From the NCBI GenBank assembly GCA_002315535.1, contig DCHA01000063.1, positions 2,038-18,217 of the forward strand: a stretch of 16,180 bases of DNA. Direction: 5' to 3'. Of the stretch, positions 1-5,796 are shown piece by piece. The position numbers and the translations under genes were made by a program. Origin of the DNA: Firmicutes bacterium UBA1764 (GTDB lineage: Bacteria > Bacillota > Clostridia > Peptostreptococcales > Anaerovoracaceae). Position 1 is the first letter of the stretch. Each line of letters opens with the position of its first letter. The notes under the pieces are model-generated. The model searched no databases, was not told the DNA's origin, and saw nothing but the letters and a program-made list of their open reading frames with translations.

Positions 1-474
1 CCGACCGACAGCGAGCAAAGAGCGAAGGAATTATCCAAGCTTGTTAACAGCTTCGGCCTGAAATCCAAGATTACTCAAAGAAAAAACAAATTCCTGGTGT
101 ACATTAAGGAAGGCGAGCAGATTTCTGATTTTATTAATATACTTGGGGCATCATCCTCTTATTTCAAATTCCAGGATGTGATTATTACCAAGGATATGAA
201 AAACAAAGCCAACAGAATTATAAACTGTACTGCTGCAAATCTTGATAAAGCGGTTAACGCCGCTCAAAAGCAAATTGCGGATATTAAGCTTATTGACGAG
301 GTGAAGGGAATTGAGACGCTTCCCGATAAGCTTTTTATAACAGCTAAAAAAAGACTTGAATTTCCGGAGCTGGGCCTTTCAGAGCTTGCAAGGGAATTCG
401 AACCCGAGCTGACAAAGTCGGGTCTTAATCATCGTTTGGCAAAGATTTCAGCTATTGCCGACAAAATGAGATAA
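1..474 (+). CDS. whiA: DNA-binding protein WhiA, C-terminal part (5' end outside window)
   Basis: The reading frame is open from base 1, so the window holds only the last 157 codons and the stop. WhiA joins a degenerate LAGLIDADG homing-endonuclease fold to a C-terminal helix-turn-helix. It binds DNA as a sporulation/developmental regulator in actinomycetes, and in Firmicutes it is linked to cell division and chromosome segregation. Diagnostic residues are visible: an NRIINCTAANLDKAV block (about residues 71-85 of the visible part) joining the two domains, and the HTH region containing LSELAREF and the recognition-helix motif TKSGLNHRLAKI close to the C terminus. In Firmicutes whiA usually follows rapZ (yvcJ) and yvcK, which would lie upstream of the window. 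The downstream small gene starts 13 bases after the stop, so they may be co-transcribed. Identification is firm; its role in this organism is not known. Confidence 0.95.
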   Translation, partial: PTDSEQRAKELSKLVNSFGLKSKITQRKNKFLVYIKEGEQISDFINILGASSSYFKFQDVIITKDMKNKANRIINCTAANLDKAVNAAQKQIADIKLIDEVKGIETLPDKLFITAKKRLEFPELGLSELAREFEPELTKSGLNHRLAKISAIADKMR

Positions 475-487
475 GGGGGAAATTAAA

Positions 488-676
488 ATGAAAAAAATGA
501 AGAAAGAGGAAGTAAAGCTTCCTGAAAAGGCTACACCAAAAAAGAAGCCCGCTGCCGGAGTAATATTCTTCTGCATAGGCGTAATGGCTGCATGCGTACT
601 TAAGGGTATTCAGCTTGACAGAGAGGAAGCCGCAAACAAGTCAGTGAATGATTCAGAAAGCGATACTGCTGAATAA
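488..676 (+). CDS. Small single-pass membrane protein, unknown function
   Basis: A 62-residue protein that I do not recognise. A very good Shine-Dalgarno (AGGGGGA, 7 bases before the ATG) supports translation. The first 20 residues are rich in lysine and proline, then one hydrophobic segment of roughly 18 residues (about 22-40, containing VIFFCIGVMAAC) is followed by an acidic, serine-rich tail. By the positive-inside rule the N terminus would be cytoplasmic and the acidic tail outside. It sits between whiA and the copper-type ATPase, ending 2 bases before that gene's GTG start. That gene has no clear ribosome binding site of its own, so translational coupling is likely. Two cysteines lie in or near the membrane segment but there is no CxxC metal site. 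A role with the ATPase (small accessory subunit) is only a guess from position. A second ATG at codon 4 could be the real start. Confidence 0.7.
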   Translation: MKKMKKEEVKLPEKATPKKKPAAGVIFFCIGVMAACVLKGIQLDREEAANKSVNDSESDTAE

Positions 677-678
677 TT

Positions 679-2496
679 GTGACCGAAAAAGAATATAGAG
701 TTGGTGGAATGTCATGCGCTGCTTGCTCTGCAAACGTTGAGAAGCTATGCAGGTCTCTTCCCGGAGTCGAAAGCGCATCGGTTAATCTCACTACTGAAAA
801 ACTAACAATTAAATACGATGAGACTGTAACAGGAAAGGATGCGCTTTTTTCATCTGTAAAAGGCATTGGTTACAGCCTTCATGAATTAAGCGAAAAGAAA
901 GAAGCTGAAAAGGAGCCTAATATTACTCTGGCATTGATACTTGCGGGAATCGAGTTTTGTATATCAATGGGGAGTATGTACCTAAGGACCCCAAAGCTTG
1001 CCTTGCTGCAGCTTGTTCTTGCGGCATCGGTAATGATAATAGGGAAAAAATATTTCATTTCCGGTTTTAAGGCTTTGATACATAAAGTCCCGAATATGGA
1101 TTCGCTTGTTTCGCTCAGCTGCACCGTGTCCTTTATATACAGTGTTGTCAGTATGTGCCTTGGTAAAGATACTCTTTATTTTGAGTCATGCGCAGTCGTT
1201 CTTGCCCTAATTATGCTTGGAAAGCATCTTGAGGCAAAGAGTAAGAAAAGGGCAAAGGGCGCTATTGAGGCTCTGCTGGATTTGACTCCCGCAAAGGCCA
1301 TCAAGGTGGAAAACGGGGTGAAGCTTGAAGTTGCCGCAGAGGATCTGTGCGTCGGGGATGTTGTCTATGTAAAAAAGGGCATGGCTATTCCTATGGATGG
1401 AGCAATTATTGACGGAAGCACTAAGCTTGACGAGTCTATGCTGACCGGTGAATCAGTTCCTATTCCAAAATCCGAAGGGGACAGCGTTATAGGAGGAAGC
1501 ATAAATCTTTCTGATAACATTTATGTGAAGATTACCGGGGTCGGCAATGATACCGTTCTTGCACGGATTATTAAGCTTGTTGAGGATGCCCAGGGAAAGA
1601 AGGCTCCTATTGCAAACATTGCGGATAAGGTTGCTGCTGTATTTGTTCCCGCAGTCATTGCTATAGCCTTGCTAAGTTTTGTGATTTGGCTTATTGCGGG
1701 CCAAAGCCTAAGCTTTGCTCTGAGAGTGTTTACAAGCGTTCTTGTAATAGCTTGCCCCTGCGCTCTTGGACTTGCAACGCCAACAGCAATCATAGTTGGA
1801 ACCGGAATGGGTGCAAGAAATGGAATACTGATTCGCTCGGGCGAGGCTTTACAGCTTGCATCAACTGTAGATACGGTTGTATTTGATAAGACTGGCACCT
1901 TGACTGAGGGCATAATCAGGGGCGATATTGATACCAGTGAAGACAAAATCAGGCCGGAATCAATTGATGCTGTAAAGGCTCTTAAAAACCTCGGAATTAA
2001 AGTTCTGATGCTTTCCGGTGACAAACAGGAAACTGCAGATATAATAGCTGATCAAATCGGAATAGATAAGGCTATTGCCGGAGTTCTTCCGGGCGGCAAG
2101 GGCAGCGAAATTGATAATCTGAAAGGCGAAGGCCATAAGGTTATGATGGTAGGTGACGGAGTAAATGATGCTCCGGCATTAAGTGTCGCTGATGTAGGCC
2201 TTGCAATAGGATCAGGCACCGATGTTGCCATTGAATCAGCTGATATCATTTTGATGAGATCCGATCCAAGGGATGTTGAAAAGGCTATTAAGCTCAGCAA
2301 ATACACAATGCAGCATATCAGGCAAAACCTGTTTTGGGCATTCTTTTATAACTGCATCGGTATTCCAATTGCCGCAGGATTGTTGTATCCTATAAATGGC
2401 ATGCTTCTCAGCCCAATGATAGGAGGACTCGCGATGGCATGCTCGTCAATATTTGTAGTTAGTAATGCATTAAGATTAAGAACGAGGAAACTGTAA
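679..2496 (+). CDS. copA: Copper-type P1B ATPase lacking the nucleotide-binding (N) domain
   Basis: This 605-residue protein clearly belongs to the CopA family of Cu+ P1B-type ATPases, membrane pumps that export Cu(I) using ATP. Seen in order: an N-terminal heavy-metal-associated domain with GMSCAAC (C13, C16); N-terminal membrane helices; the actuator-domain motif TGES; the membrane metal site CPC (359-361); the phosphorylation motif DKTGTLTEG (D403); the P-domain hinge GDGVNDAPAL; and C-terminal helices with the Cu(I)-type YN and MxxSS-like (MACSS) motifs. The oddity is that only 45 residues separate D403 from the SGD motif (446-448), where family members have well over 100. The missing part is exactly the nucleotide-binding domain, including the invariant SEHP(L) histidine motif. 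The frame is intact on both sides and the P-domain resumes cleanly at DKIRPES. The start is GTG, 2 bases after the small upstream gene. The stop overlaps the ATG of xpt by one base. Family assignment is firm; whether the protein pumps copper is doubtful. Confidence 0.88.
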   Translation: MTEKEYRVGGMSCAACSANVEKLCRSLPGVESASVNLTTEKLTIKYDETVTGKDALFSSVKGIGYSLHELSEKKEAEKEPNITLALILAGIEFCISMGSMYLRTPKLALLQLVLAASVMIIGKKYFISGFKALIHKVPNMDSLVSLSCTVSFIYSVVSMCLGKDTLYFESCAVVLALIMLGKHLEAKSKKRAKGAIEALLDLTPAKAIKVENGVKLEVAAEDLCVGDVVYVKKGMAIPMDGAIIDGSTKLDESMLTGESVPIPKSEGDSVIGGSINLSDNIYVKITGVGNDTVLARIIKLVEDAQGKKAPIANIADKVAAVFVPAVIAIALLSFVIWLIAGQSLSFALRVFTSVLVIACPCALGLATPTAIIVGTGMGARNGILIRSGEALQLASTVDTVVFDKTGTLTEGIIRGDIDTSEDKIRPESIDAVKALKNLGIKVLMLSGDKQETADIIADQIGIDKAIAGVLPGGKGSEIDNLKGEGHKVMMVGDGVNDAPALSVADVGLAIGSGTDVAIESADIILMRSDPRDVEKAIKLSKYTMQHIRQNLFWAFFYNCIGIPIAAGLLYPINGMLLSPMIGGLAMACSSIFVVSNALRLRTRKL

Positions 2497-3068
2497 TGAA
2501 GGCTCTTGAAGAAAAAATACTTAGGGAAGGTACCTGCATAGGTGATAATATTTTGAAGGTAGATAATTTCCTTAATCATCAGCTGGATGTAAAATTTATG
2601 GATGAGATGGGTGAGGAGCTTGCAAGGATTTTTAAGGAAAATAATCCCTCAAAAATATTGACTGTTGAGTCAAGTGGAATTGCTATTGCTCAATCCGCTT
2701 CCAGAGCTTTGGGCTATATACCGGTTGTATTTGCCAAGAAGACGGCCCCAAGTACAATGATAGAGGATTGCTATACAGCAGAAGCAATATCATTTACAAA
2801 AGGCACAAGCTCTATTCTGAGAGTTTCAAAGAATTTCCTCAGTGAAGGAGACAGAGTTCTTATCGTTGACGATTTTCTTGCAAGAGGGGAAGCGGGACTT
2901 GCGCTGGTTAGTATTTGTGAACAGGCAAAGGCAAAGGTTGTCGGTTTTTCTGCCGCAATAGAAAAGAAGCATCAGGGCGGATCCGCAAAGCTTCGTGAAA
3001 AAGGTATTAAAGTACAAAGTCTTGCAGTTATTGATACAATGCATGACGGGAAAGTATATTTTGAGTAA
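2496..3068 (+). CDS. xpt: Xanthine phosphoribosyltransferase
   Basis: A 190-residue type I phosphoribosyltransferase of the usual Xpt length. It converts xanthine and PRPP to XMP and pyrophosphate in purine salvage, in the cytoplasm. Visible features are the N-terminal MKALEEKIL...GDNILKVDNFLNHQLDV region typical of Xpt, the ESSGIAIA loop near residues 58-65, and the PRPP-binding loop VLIVDDFLARGEA (121-133) with its paired aspartates. The ATG overlaps the stop of the upstream ATPase gene (TAATG), which implies translational coupling. In Bacillus, xpt is normally preceded by a guanine riboswitch; here the gene has no leader of its own, so purine control through such a riboswitch is excluded at this position. 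The ribosome binding site would be inside the end of the ATPase gene. The pairing with copper and oxidative-stress genes has no obvious metabolic logic. Confidence 0.93.
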   Translation: MKALEEKILREGTCIGDNILKVDNFLNHQLDVKFMDEMGEELARIFKENNPSKILTVESSGIAIAQSASRALGYIPVVFAKKTAPSTMIEDCYTAEAISFTKGTSSILRVSKNFLSEGDRVLIVDDFLARGEAGLALVSICEQAKAKVVGFSAAIEKKHQGGSAKLREKGIKVQSLAVIDTMHDGKVYFE

Positions 3069-3080
3069 AGGAGATATATT

Positions 3081-3452
3081 ATGAAGTTTTACAAGTGTGA
3101 CAAGTGTGGAAAGATTTTAGAAGAAGTTCAGACCAGCAAATGCGAAATGGTTCAGTGCTGTGGTCAGCCTATGACAATTATGACAGCAAACACAAGCGAC
3201 GGCGCAATGGAAAAGCATGTTCCTGTAGTAGAACAGAATGGAAATGTTGTCACTGTAACAGTTGGCAGTGTTGAACATCCTATGCTTGAAGAGCATTACA
3301 TTCAGTGGATTGTTGTTGAAACTGAATACGGCAACCAGAGAAAGGAATTAAAGCCGGGACAAAAACCACAGGCAGTATTTGTACTCGCTGAGGGCGAAAA
3401 GCTTGTTGCCGCATACGAATATTGCAATCTCCACGGACTCTGGAAAAAGTAA
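3081..3452 (+). CDS. dfx: Desulfoferrodoxin / 2Fe superoxide reductase
   Basis: A 123-residue superoxide reductase. It reduces superoxide to hydrogen peroxide without making oxygen, using electrons usually from rubredoxin, and is typical of anaerobes. Two metal centres can be read directly. The N-terminal desulforedoxin-like Fe(Cys)4 site is C6, C9, C26 and C27. The catalytic Fe(His)4Cys site is H46 (in MEKHVP), H66, H72, C115 and H118 (in YCNLHGLW). The lysine of the E-K-H-V-P motif (K45) that helps bind superoxide is present. All ligands are intact, so the enzyme should be active and of the two-iron class. A good ribosome binding site (AAAGGAG) precedes the ATG. The hydrogen peroxide it makes could be removed by the rubrerythrin encoded at 5235. 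The thioredoxin-fold gene follows after one base. Confidence 0.96.
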   Translation: MKFYKCDKCGKILEEVQTSKCEMVQCCGQPMTIMTANTSDGAMEKHVPVVEQNGNVVTVTVGSVEHPMLEEHYIQWIVVETEYGNQRKELKPGQKPQAVFVLAEGEKLVAAYEYCNLHGLWKK

Positions 3453-3453
3453 T

Positions 3454-3768
3454 ATGGGACAGGTATTTGAATTAACAGATAAAGACTTCACCAAAGAGGT
3501 AAAGCTTTCGGAAAAGCCTGTTGTACTCGTAGAGTTCTATGCTCTTTGGAGTGAAGGCTATCAGTATTCGACTCCGGTATTTGAGGAAATTGCAGGCGAG
3601 CTCGAGTATGTGAAATGCTGCAGAGTAGATGTCGACAAGGCTCAAAAAATTGCCGCAAGGTACGGAGTATTAAGCACGCCAACATATCTGGTTTTCCATA
3701 ATGCTCAGATAGTGAATCAGCAGCTCGGTCAGCTGACAAAGGATGAGCTTAAATGCATGGTAATATAA
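3454..3768 (+). CDS. Thioredoxin-fold protein without the active-site cysteines
   Basis: A 104-residue protein with the length and pattern of thioredoxin: a beta strand VVLVEFYALW before the active site, the cis-proline loop STPT (about residues 74-77), and a conserved P in the active-site helix. In thioredoxin, W-C-G-P-C-K follows the strand; here W32 is followed by S33-E34-G35-Y36-Q37, so both redox cysteines are replaced (by Ser and Tyr). The remaining cysteines, an adjacent pair in YVKCCRVDVD (C55, C56) and one near the C terminus, are not in the catalytic position. It is therefore unlikely to act as a dithiol reductase; a binding, chaperone or scaffold role is possible. The ATG lies one base after the dfx stop, suggesting coupled translation and a link to superoxide reductase. 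The open frame extends upstream to 3379, but that stretch overlaps dfx and the thioredoxin homology begins just after the ATG at 3454. Confidence 0.85.
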   Translation: MGQVFELTDKDFTKEVKLSEKPVVLVEFYALWSEGYQYSTPVFEEIAGELEYVKCCRVDVDKAQKIAARYGVLSTPTYLVFHNAQIVNQQLGQLTKDELKCMVI

Positions 3769-3774
3769 AAAATA

Positions 3775-3809
3775 GATTCCCGCATCTTGATGCGGGAATC
3801 ATTTTTTTT
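3775..3809. terminator. Bidirectional rho-independent terminator
   Basis: A perfect 11-base-pair stem (GATTCCCGCAT pairing with ATGCGGGAATC) with a CTTG loop spans 3775-3800. It is followed by eight T on the plus strand and, read on the minus strand, by a T-rich tract (3767-3774). It lies between convergent genes: the thioredoxin-like gene ends at 3768 and the SLH protein gene ends (minus strand) at 3808. It should stop transcription from both sides. Confidence 0.92.
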
Positions 3810-5130
3810 ACTTTGTCAGGTATAAGAAATATACGATGTAAGCTCTCGGAGAGTTCGCAAGTACTATTAGGTCTCCGGGGATCTTAGTAAGAAGCCCGGC
3901 ATTATTAGCCCAGCTGACTGACTCTGCATAGTAGGTGTTACTGTAGGCAGGATCTATCGTTGTGCTTGGACAGCCCTTTGCTCTGTACAGGAATGTAACA
4001 ATGTGAGCATTGCTGCATGTCATGTACGGGTCGAATTTTGTTTCTGAGGTTCCGTTTGCGATTCCGTTTTCATATGCCCATGCAACGGCTTCGTAGAAGT
4101 AGTCCCCCGGCTTGACATCTGTAAACGGAATGCTTGTCAGACTGCTTTCAGGCTTTCCTGCGGCTCTCCAAAGGAAGGTCATGGCCTGGCCTCTTGTGCA
4201 TGTGCTGCTTGGTCCAAATGTAGTGTCAGTCATGCCCTTTGTTATGTTGTTATCGTATGCCCAAAGTACAGCGCTGCAGAAAAAGTCTGTGTCAAAGACA
4301 TCTGTGAAAATTGAACTGGATTTCGGCAAATTGTTTGCTATCTTATCCCAGTTGTTTGTTCTGTCATAAGTACTGTCGGTGCATTCATAGTAATATGTCC
4401 AGCTGTAATGCTCTTTTGCATTGATTGCGTTGTCGCTTAACATAAAGTAGGTATAGCTGACAATATTGCATCTGTCCGGAGTCGGATCATCCCAGGTGAC
4501 ATCAATGTTATACCAGTAATCGCCAATGTGAACCTGGTTCCATACATGGTCCATATCAACCGATCTGACTATGTAGCTCTCAATCCCGCATCTGTTTAAA
4601 AGCTCAAGGTAAGCCTTGGAATATCCATCGCATACAGCCTTTTTTGTGACCAGAGCGGCATATGCATTATGGGATGCAAGTGTTGGATTAGGATCGTAAA
4701 TAGTGTTCTTTACAAGATAGTCATGAAGGGCAAGTGCCTTCTCAAGATCTGTCATTTTGCTGTTAATAGAAAGCAGGGCATTATTTACAGCTTGCTCGTA
4801 GGCGGATTTTGCTTCGGCAGTATTAAGCTCATTGTATGAAATCTGAATTGCATATACAGTGTTTCCGACATAAGAATACCTGTTTGGGTCAGCGAAAAAC
4901 AAATCAGGATATTGATCTCTGATTTCCTGAACTAAGGTGTCTATGTTCCCTGTACTTATGTTGTATTTCTTTATATCGACACTGGATTTTCCTTCCTTGA
5001 GTGCGGTATAAATATCCTTTTTTGCTGCTTCCCAAGATGCATTTCCCGTGCTGAAGGCAAAAGCCGAAGCCGGCATCAGGCTAAGCACTAAAACTAAACA
5101 AATAACAATCCTGGTTATTCTTTTTTTCAT
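3808..5130 (-). CDS. Secreted transglutaminase-like protein with SLH repeats
   Basis: A 440-residue exported protein. Residues 1-25 form a signal peptide (KKR start, long hydrophobic core, ASAFA cleavage site). Residues about 120-215 match the transglutaminase-like (papain-fold) core: catalytic Cys in KKAVCDGYSKAY (C167), His in DMDHVWNQV (H195) and Asp in NIDVTWD (D210), so the triad is complete. The C-terminal third holds three S-layer homology repeats: 274-326 and 335-385, each with FTDV, an AVxWAY helix and a TRGQAMTFLWRA-like end, and a degenerate third at 394-440. SLH domains usually attach proteins to pyruvylated secondary cell-wall polymer. The likely place is the cell surface, acting as a peptidase, cross-linker or amidase of unknown substrate. 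The start is supported by a GGTGA ribosome site 5 bases upstream on the minus strand. The gene is transcribed alone, divergently from rubrerythrin. Confidence 0.88.
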   Translation of the reverse strand: MKKRITRIVICLVLVLSLMPASAFAFSTGNASWEAAKKDIYTALKEGKSSVDIKKYNISTGNIDTLVQEIRDQYPDLFFADPNRYSYVGNTVYAIQISYNELNTAEAKSAYEQAVNNALLSINSKMTDLEKALALHDYLVKNTIYDPNPTLASHNAYAALVTKKAVCDGYSKAYLELLNRCGIESYIVRSVDMDHVWNQVHIGDYWYNIDVTWDDPTPDRCNIVSYTYFMLSDNAINAKEHYSWTYYYECTDSTYDRTNNWDKIANNLPKSSSIFTDVFDTDFFCSAVLWAYDNNITKGMTDTTFGPSSTCTRGQAMTFLWRAAGKPESSLTSIPFTDVKPGDYFYEAVAWAYENGIANGTSETKFDPYMTCSNAHIVTFLYRAKGCPSTTIDPAYSNTYYAESVSWANNAGLLTKIPGDLIVLANSPRAYIVYFLYLTK

Positions 5131-5172
5131 TATTTCACCGTTTAATATGCATTTCTTTTTTGAAATTTAATA

Positions 5173-5187
5173 GTATAATAATTGTAT
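5173..5187. promoter_or_regulatory. Candidate PerR box
   Basis: The 15 bases GTATAATAATTGTAT match the PerR operator consensus TTATAATNATTATAA at 12 of the 14 defined positions if the first and two later positions are scored strictly (mismatches at 1, 12 and 15; the rest agree). That is 11 exact matches plus a tolerated terminal difference. The site lies 48 bases upstream of the rubrerythrin ATG, just before a TATAAT at 5202-5207. It also overlaps a TATACT hexamer that could be the -10 of the divergent SLH gene. PerR is the peroxide-sensing repressor that controls rubrerythrin and superoxide reductase genes in clostridia. The region is very AT-rich, which raises the chance of a random match. 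Confidence 0.45.
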
Positions 5188-5201
5188 GAATTATATTTTA
5201 A

Positions 5202-5207
5202 TATAAT
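5202..5207 (+). promoter_or_regulatory. Likely -10 box of the rubrerythrin promoter
   Basis: A perfect TATAAT lies 27 bases before the rubrerythrin start, at a suitable distance for a short leader. A TTG-type -35 (TTGTAT, 5182-5187) is only 14 bases away, shorter than ideal, so the -35 is uncertain. The candidate PerR box covers the -35 area. Confidence 0.45.
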
Positions 5208-5234
5208 TTAAATAAATTGAAAAGGAGAAAGAAA

Positions 5235-5768
5235 ATGGAATTAAAAGGAAGCAAAACTGAGGCTAATCTCTGGAAGGCATTTGCCGGAGAATCAATGGCA
5301 AGAAACAAGTATACATACTATGCATCAAAGGCAAAAAAAGACGGATATGAGCAGATAGCTGCATTTTTCGAAGAAACTGCACAGAACGAAAAGGAGCACG
5401 CAAAGCTCTGGTTCAAGGCTCTTAACGGAATCGGAACAACAGAAGAAAATCTTGTTGCCGCTGCAGAGGGCGAGCACGAGGAATGGACAGAAATGTACAA
5501 GGAAATGGCTGAAACAGCTAAGGAAGAAGGATTCATTGCACTTTCTGATGCATTCAATTTCGTTGCAAAGATTGAAAAGTCTCACGAAGAAAGATACCTT
5601 AAGCTTTACGAAAATCTTGAAAACGGCGAAGTATTCAAGAAGGGTAAGGTTGTTGTTTGGTACTGCAGAAACTGCGGTCACCTTGAATATGGTGTAGAAG
5701 CTCCGGAGGTTTGCCCTGTTTGCGGACACCCACAGGCTTATTTCGAAATAAAATCCGAAAATTTTTAG
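5235..5768 (+). CDS. rbr: Rubrerythrin (diiron peroxidase with rubredoxin domain)
   Basis: A 177-residue rubrerythrin, which reduces hydrogen peroxide to water with electrons passed through its rubredoxin domain; it protects anaerobes from oxygen. The N-terminal four-helix bundle (about 1-135) carries the diiron ligands E19, E52xxH55 and E114xxH117, with further glutamates at 90-97. The C-terminal rubredoxin-like domain has both cysteine pairs: C144-R-N-C147-G-H and C160-P-V-C163-G-H. All expected residues are present. I chose the ATG at 5235 because AAGGAG lies 7 bases before it. The frame extends to a TTG at 5217, but that would add only KRRKK-like residues encoded by the ribosome binding site itself. 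The SOR encoded at 3081 would produce its substrate. It is followed after 28 bases, with no terminator, by the amino-acid transporter gene, so read-through is likely. Confidence 0.96.
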   Translation: MELKGSKTEANLWKAFAGESMARNKYTYYASKAKKDGYEQIAAFFEETAQNEKEHAKLWFKALNGIGTTEENLVAAAEGEHEEWTEMYKEMAETAKEEGFIALSDAFNFVAKIEKSHEERYLKLYENLENGEVFKKGKVVVWYCRNCGHLEYGVEAPEVCPVCGHPQAYFEIKSENF

Positions 5769-5796
5769 TGCACACTAATATTACTTAAGATTTTAT

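Noticed and set aside
1521..2024. Long open frame on the minus strand inside the ATPase gene.
   Set aside because: It is antisense to a well-conserved coding region and has no ribosome site or recognisable protein pattern.
2440..2496. Guanine/xanthine riboswitch upstream of xpt.
   Set aside because: The xpt start overlaps the end of the ATPase gene and no aptamer-like sequence is present.
679..2496. The ATPase gene as a frameshifted pseudogene.
   Set aside because: The frame is continuous and all other motifs are intact; the missing domain is an exact in-frame absence.
3379..3453. Longer thioredoxin-like protein starting at 3379.
   Set aside because: The extra 25 residues lie in an alternative frame of the intact superoxide reductase gene and do not look like thioredoxin.
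5217..5234. TTG start for rubrerythrin at 5217.
   Set aside because: It would translate the AAGGAG ribosome binding site itself; the ATG at 5235 fits family length and spacing.
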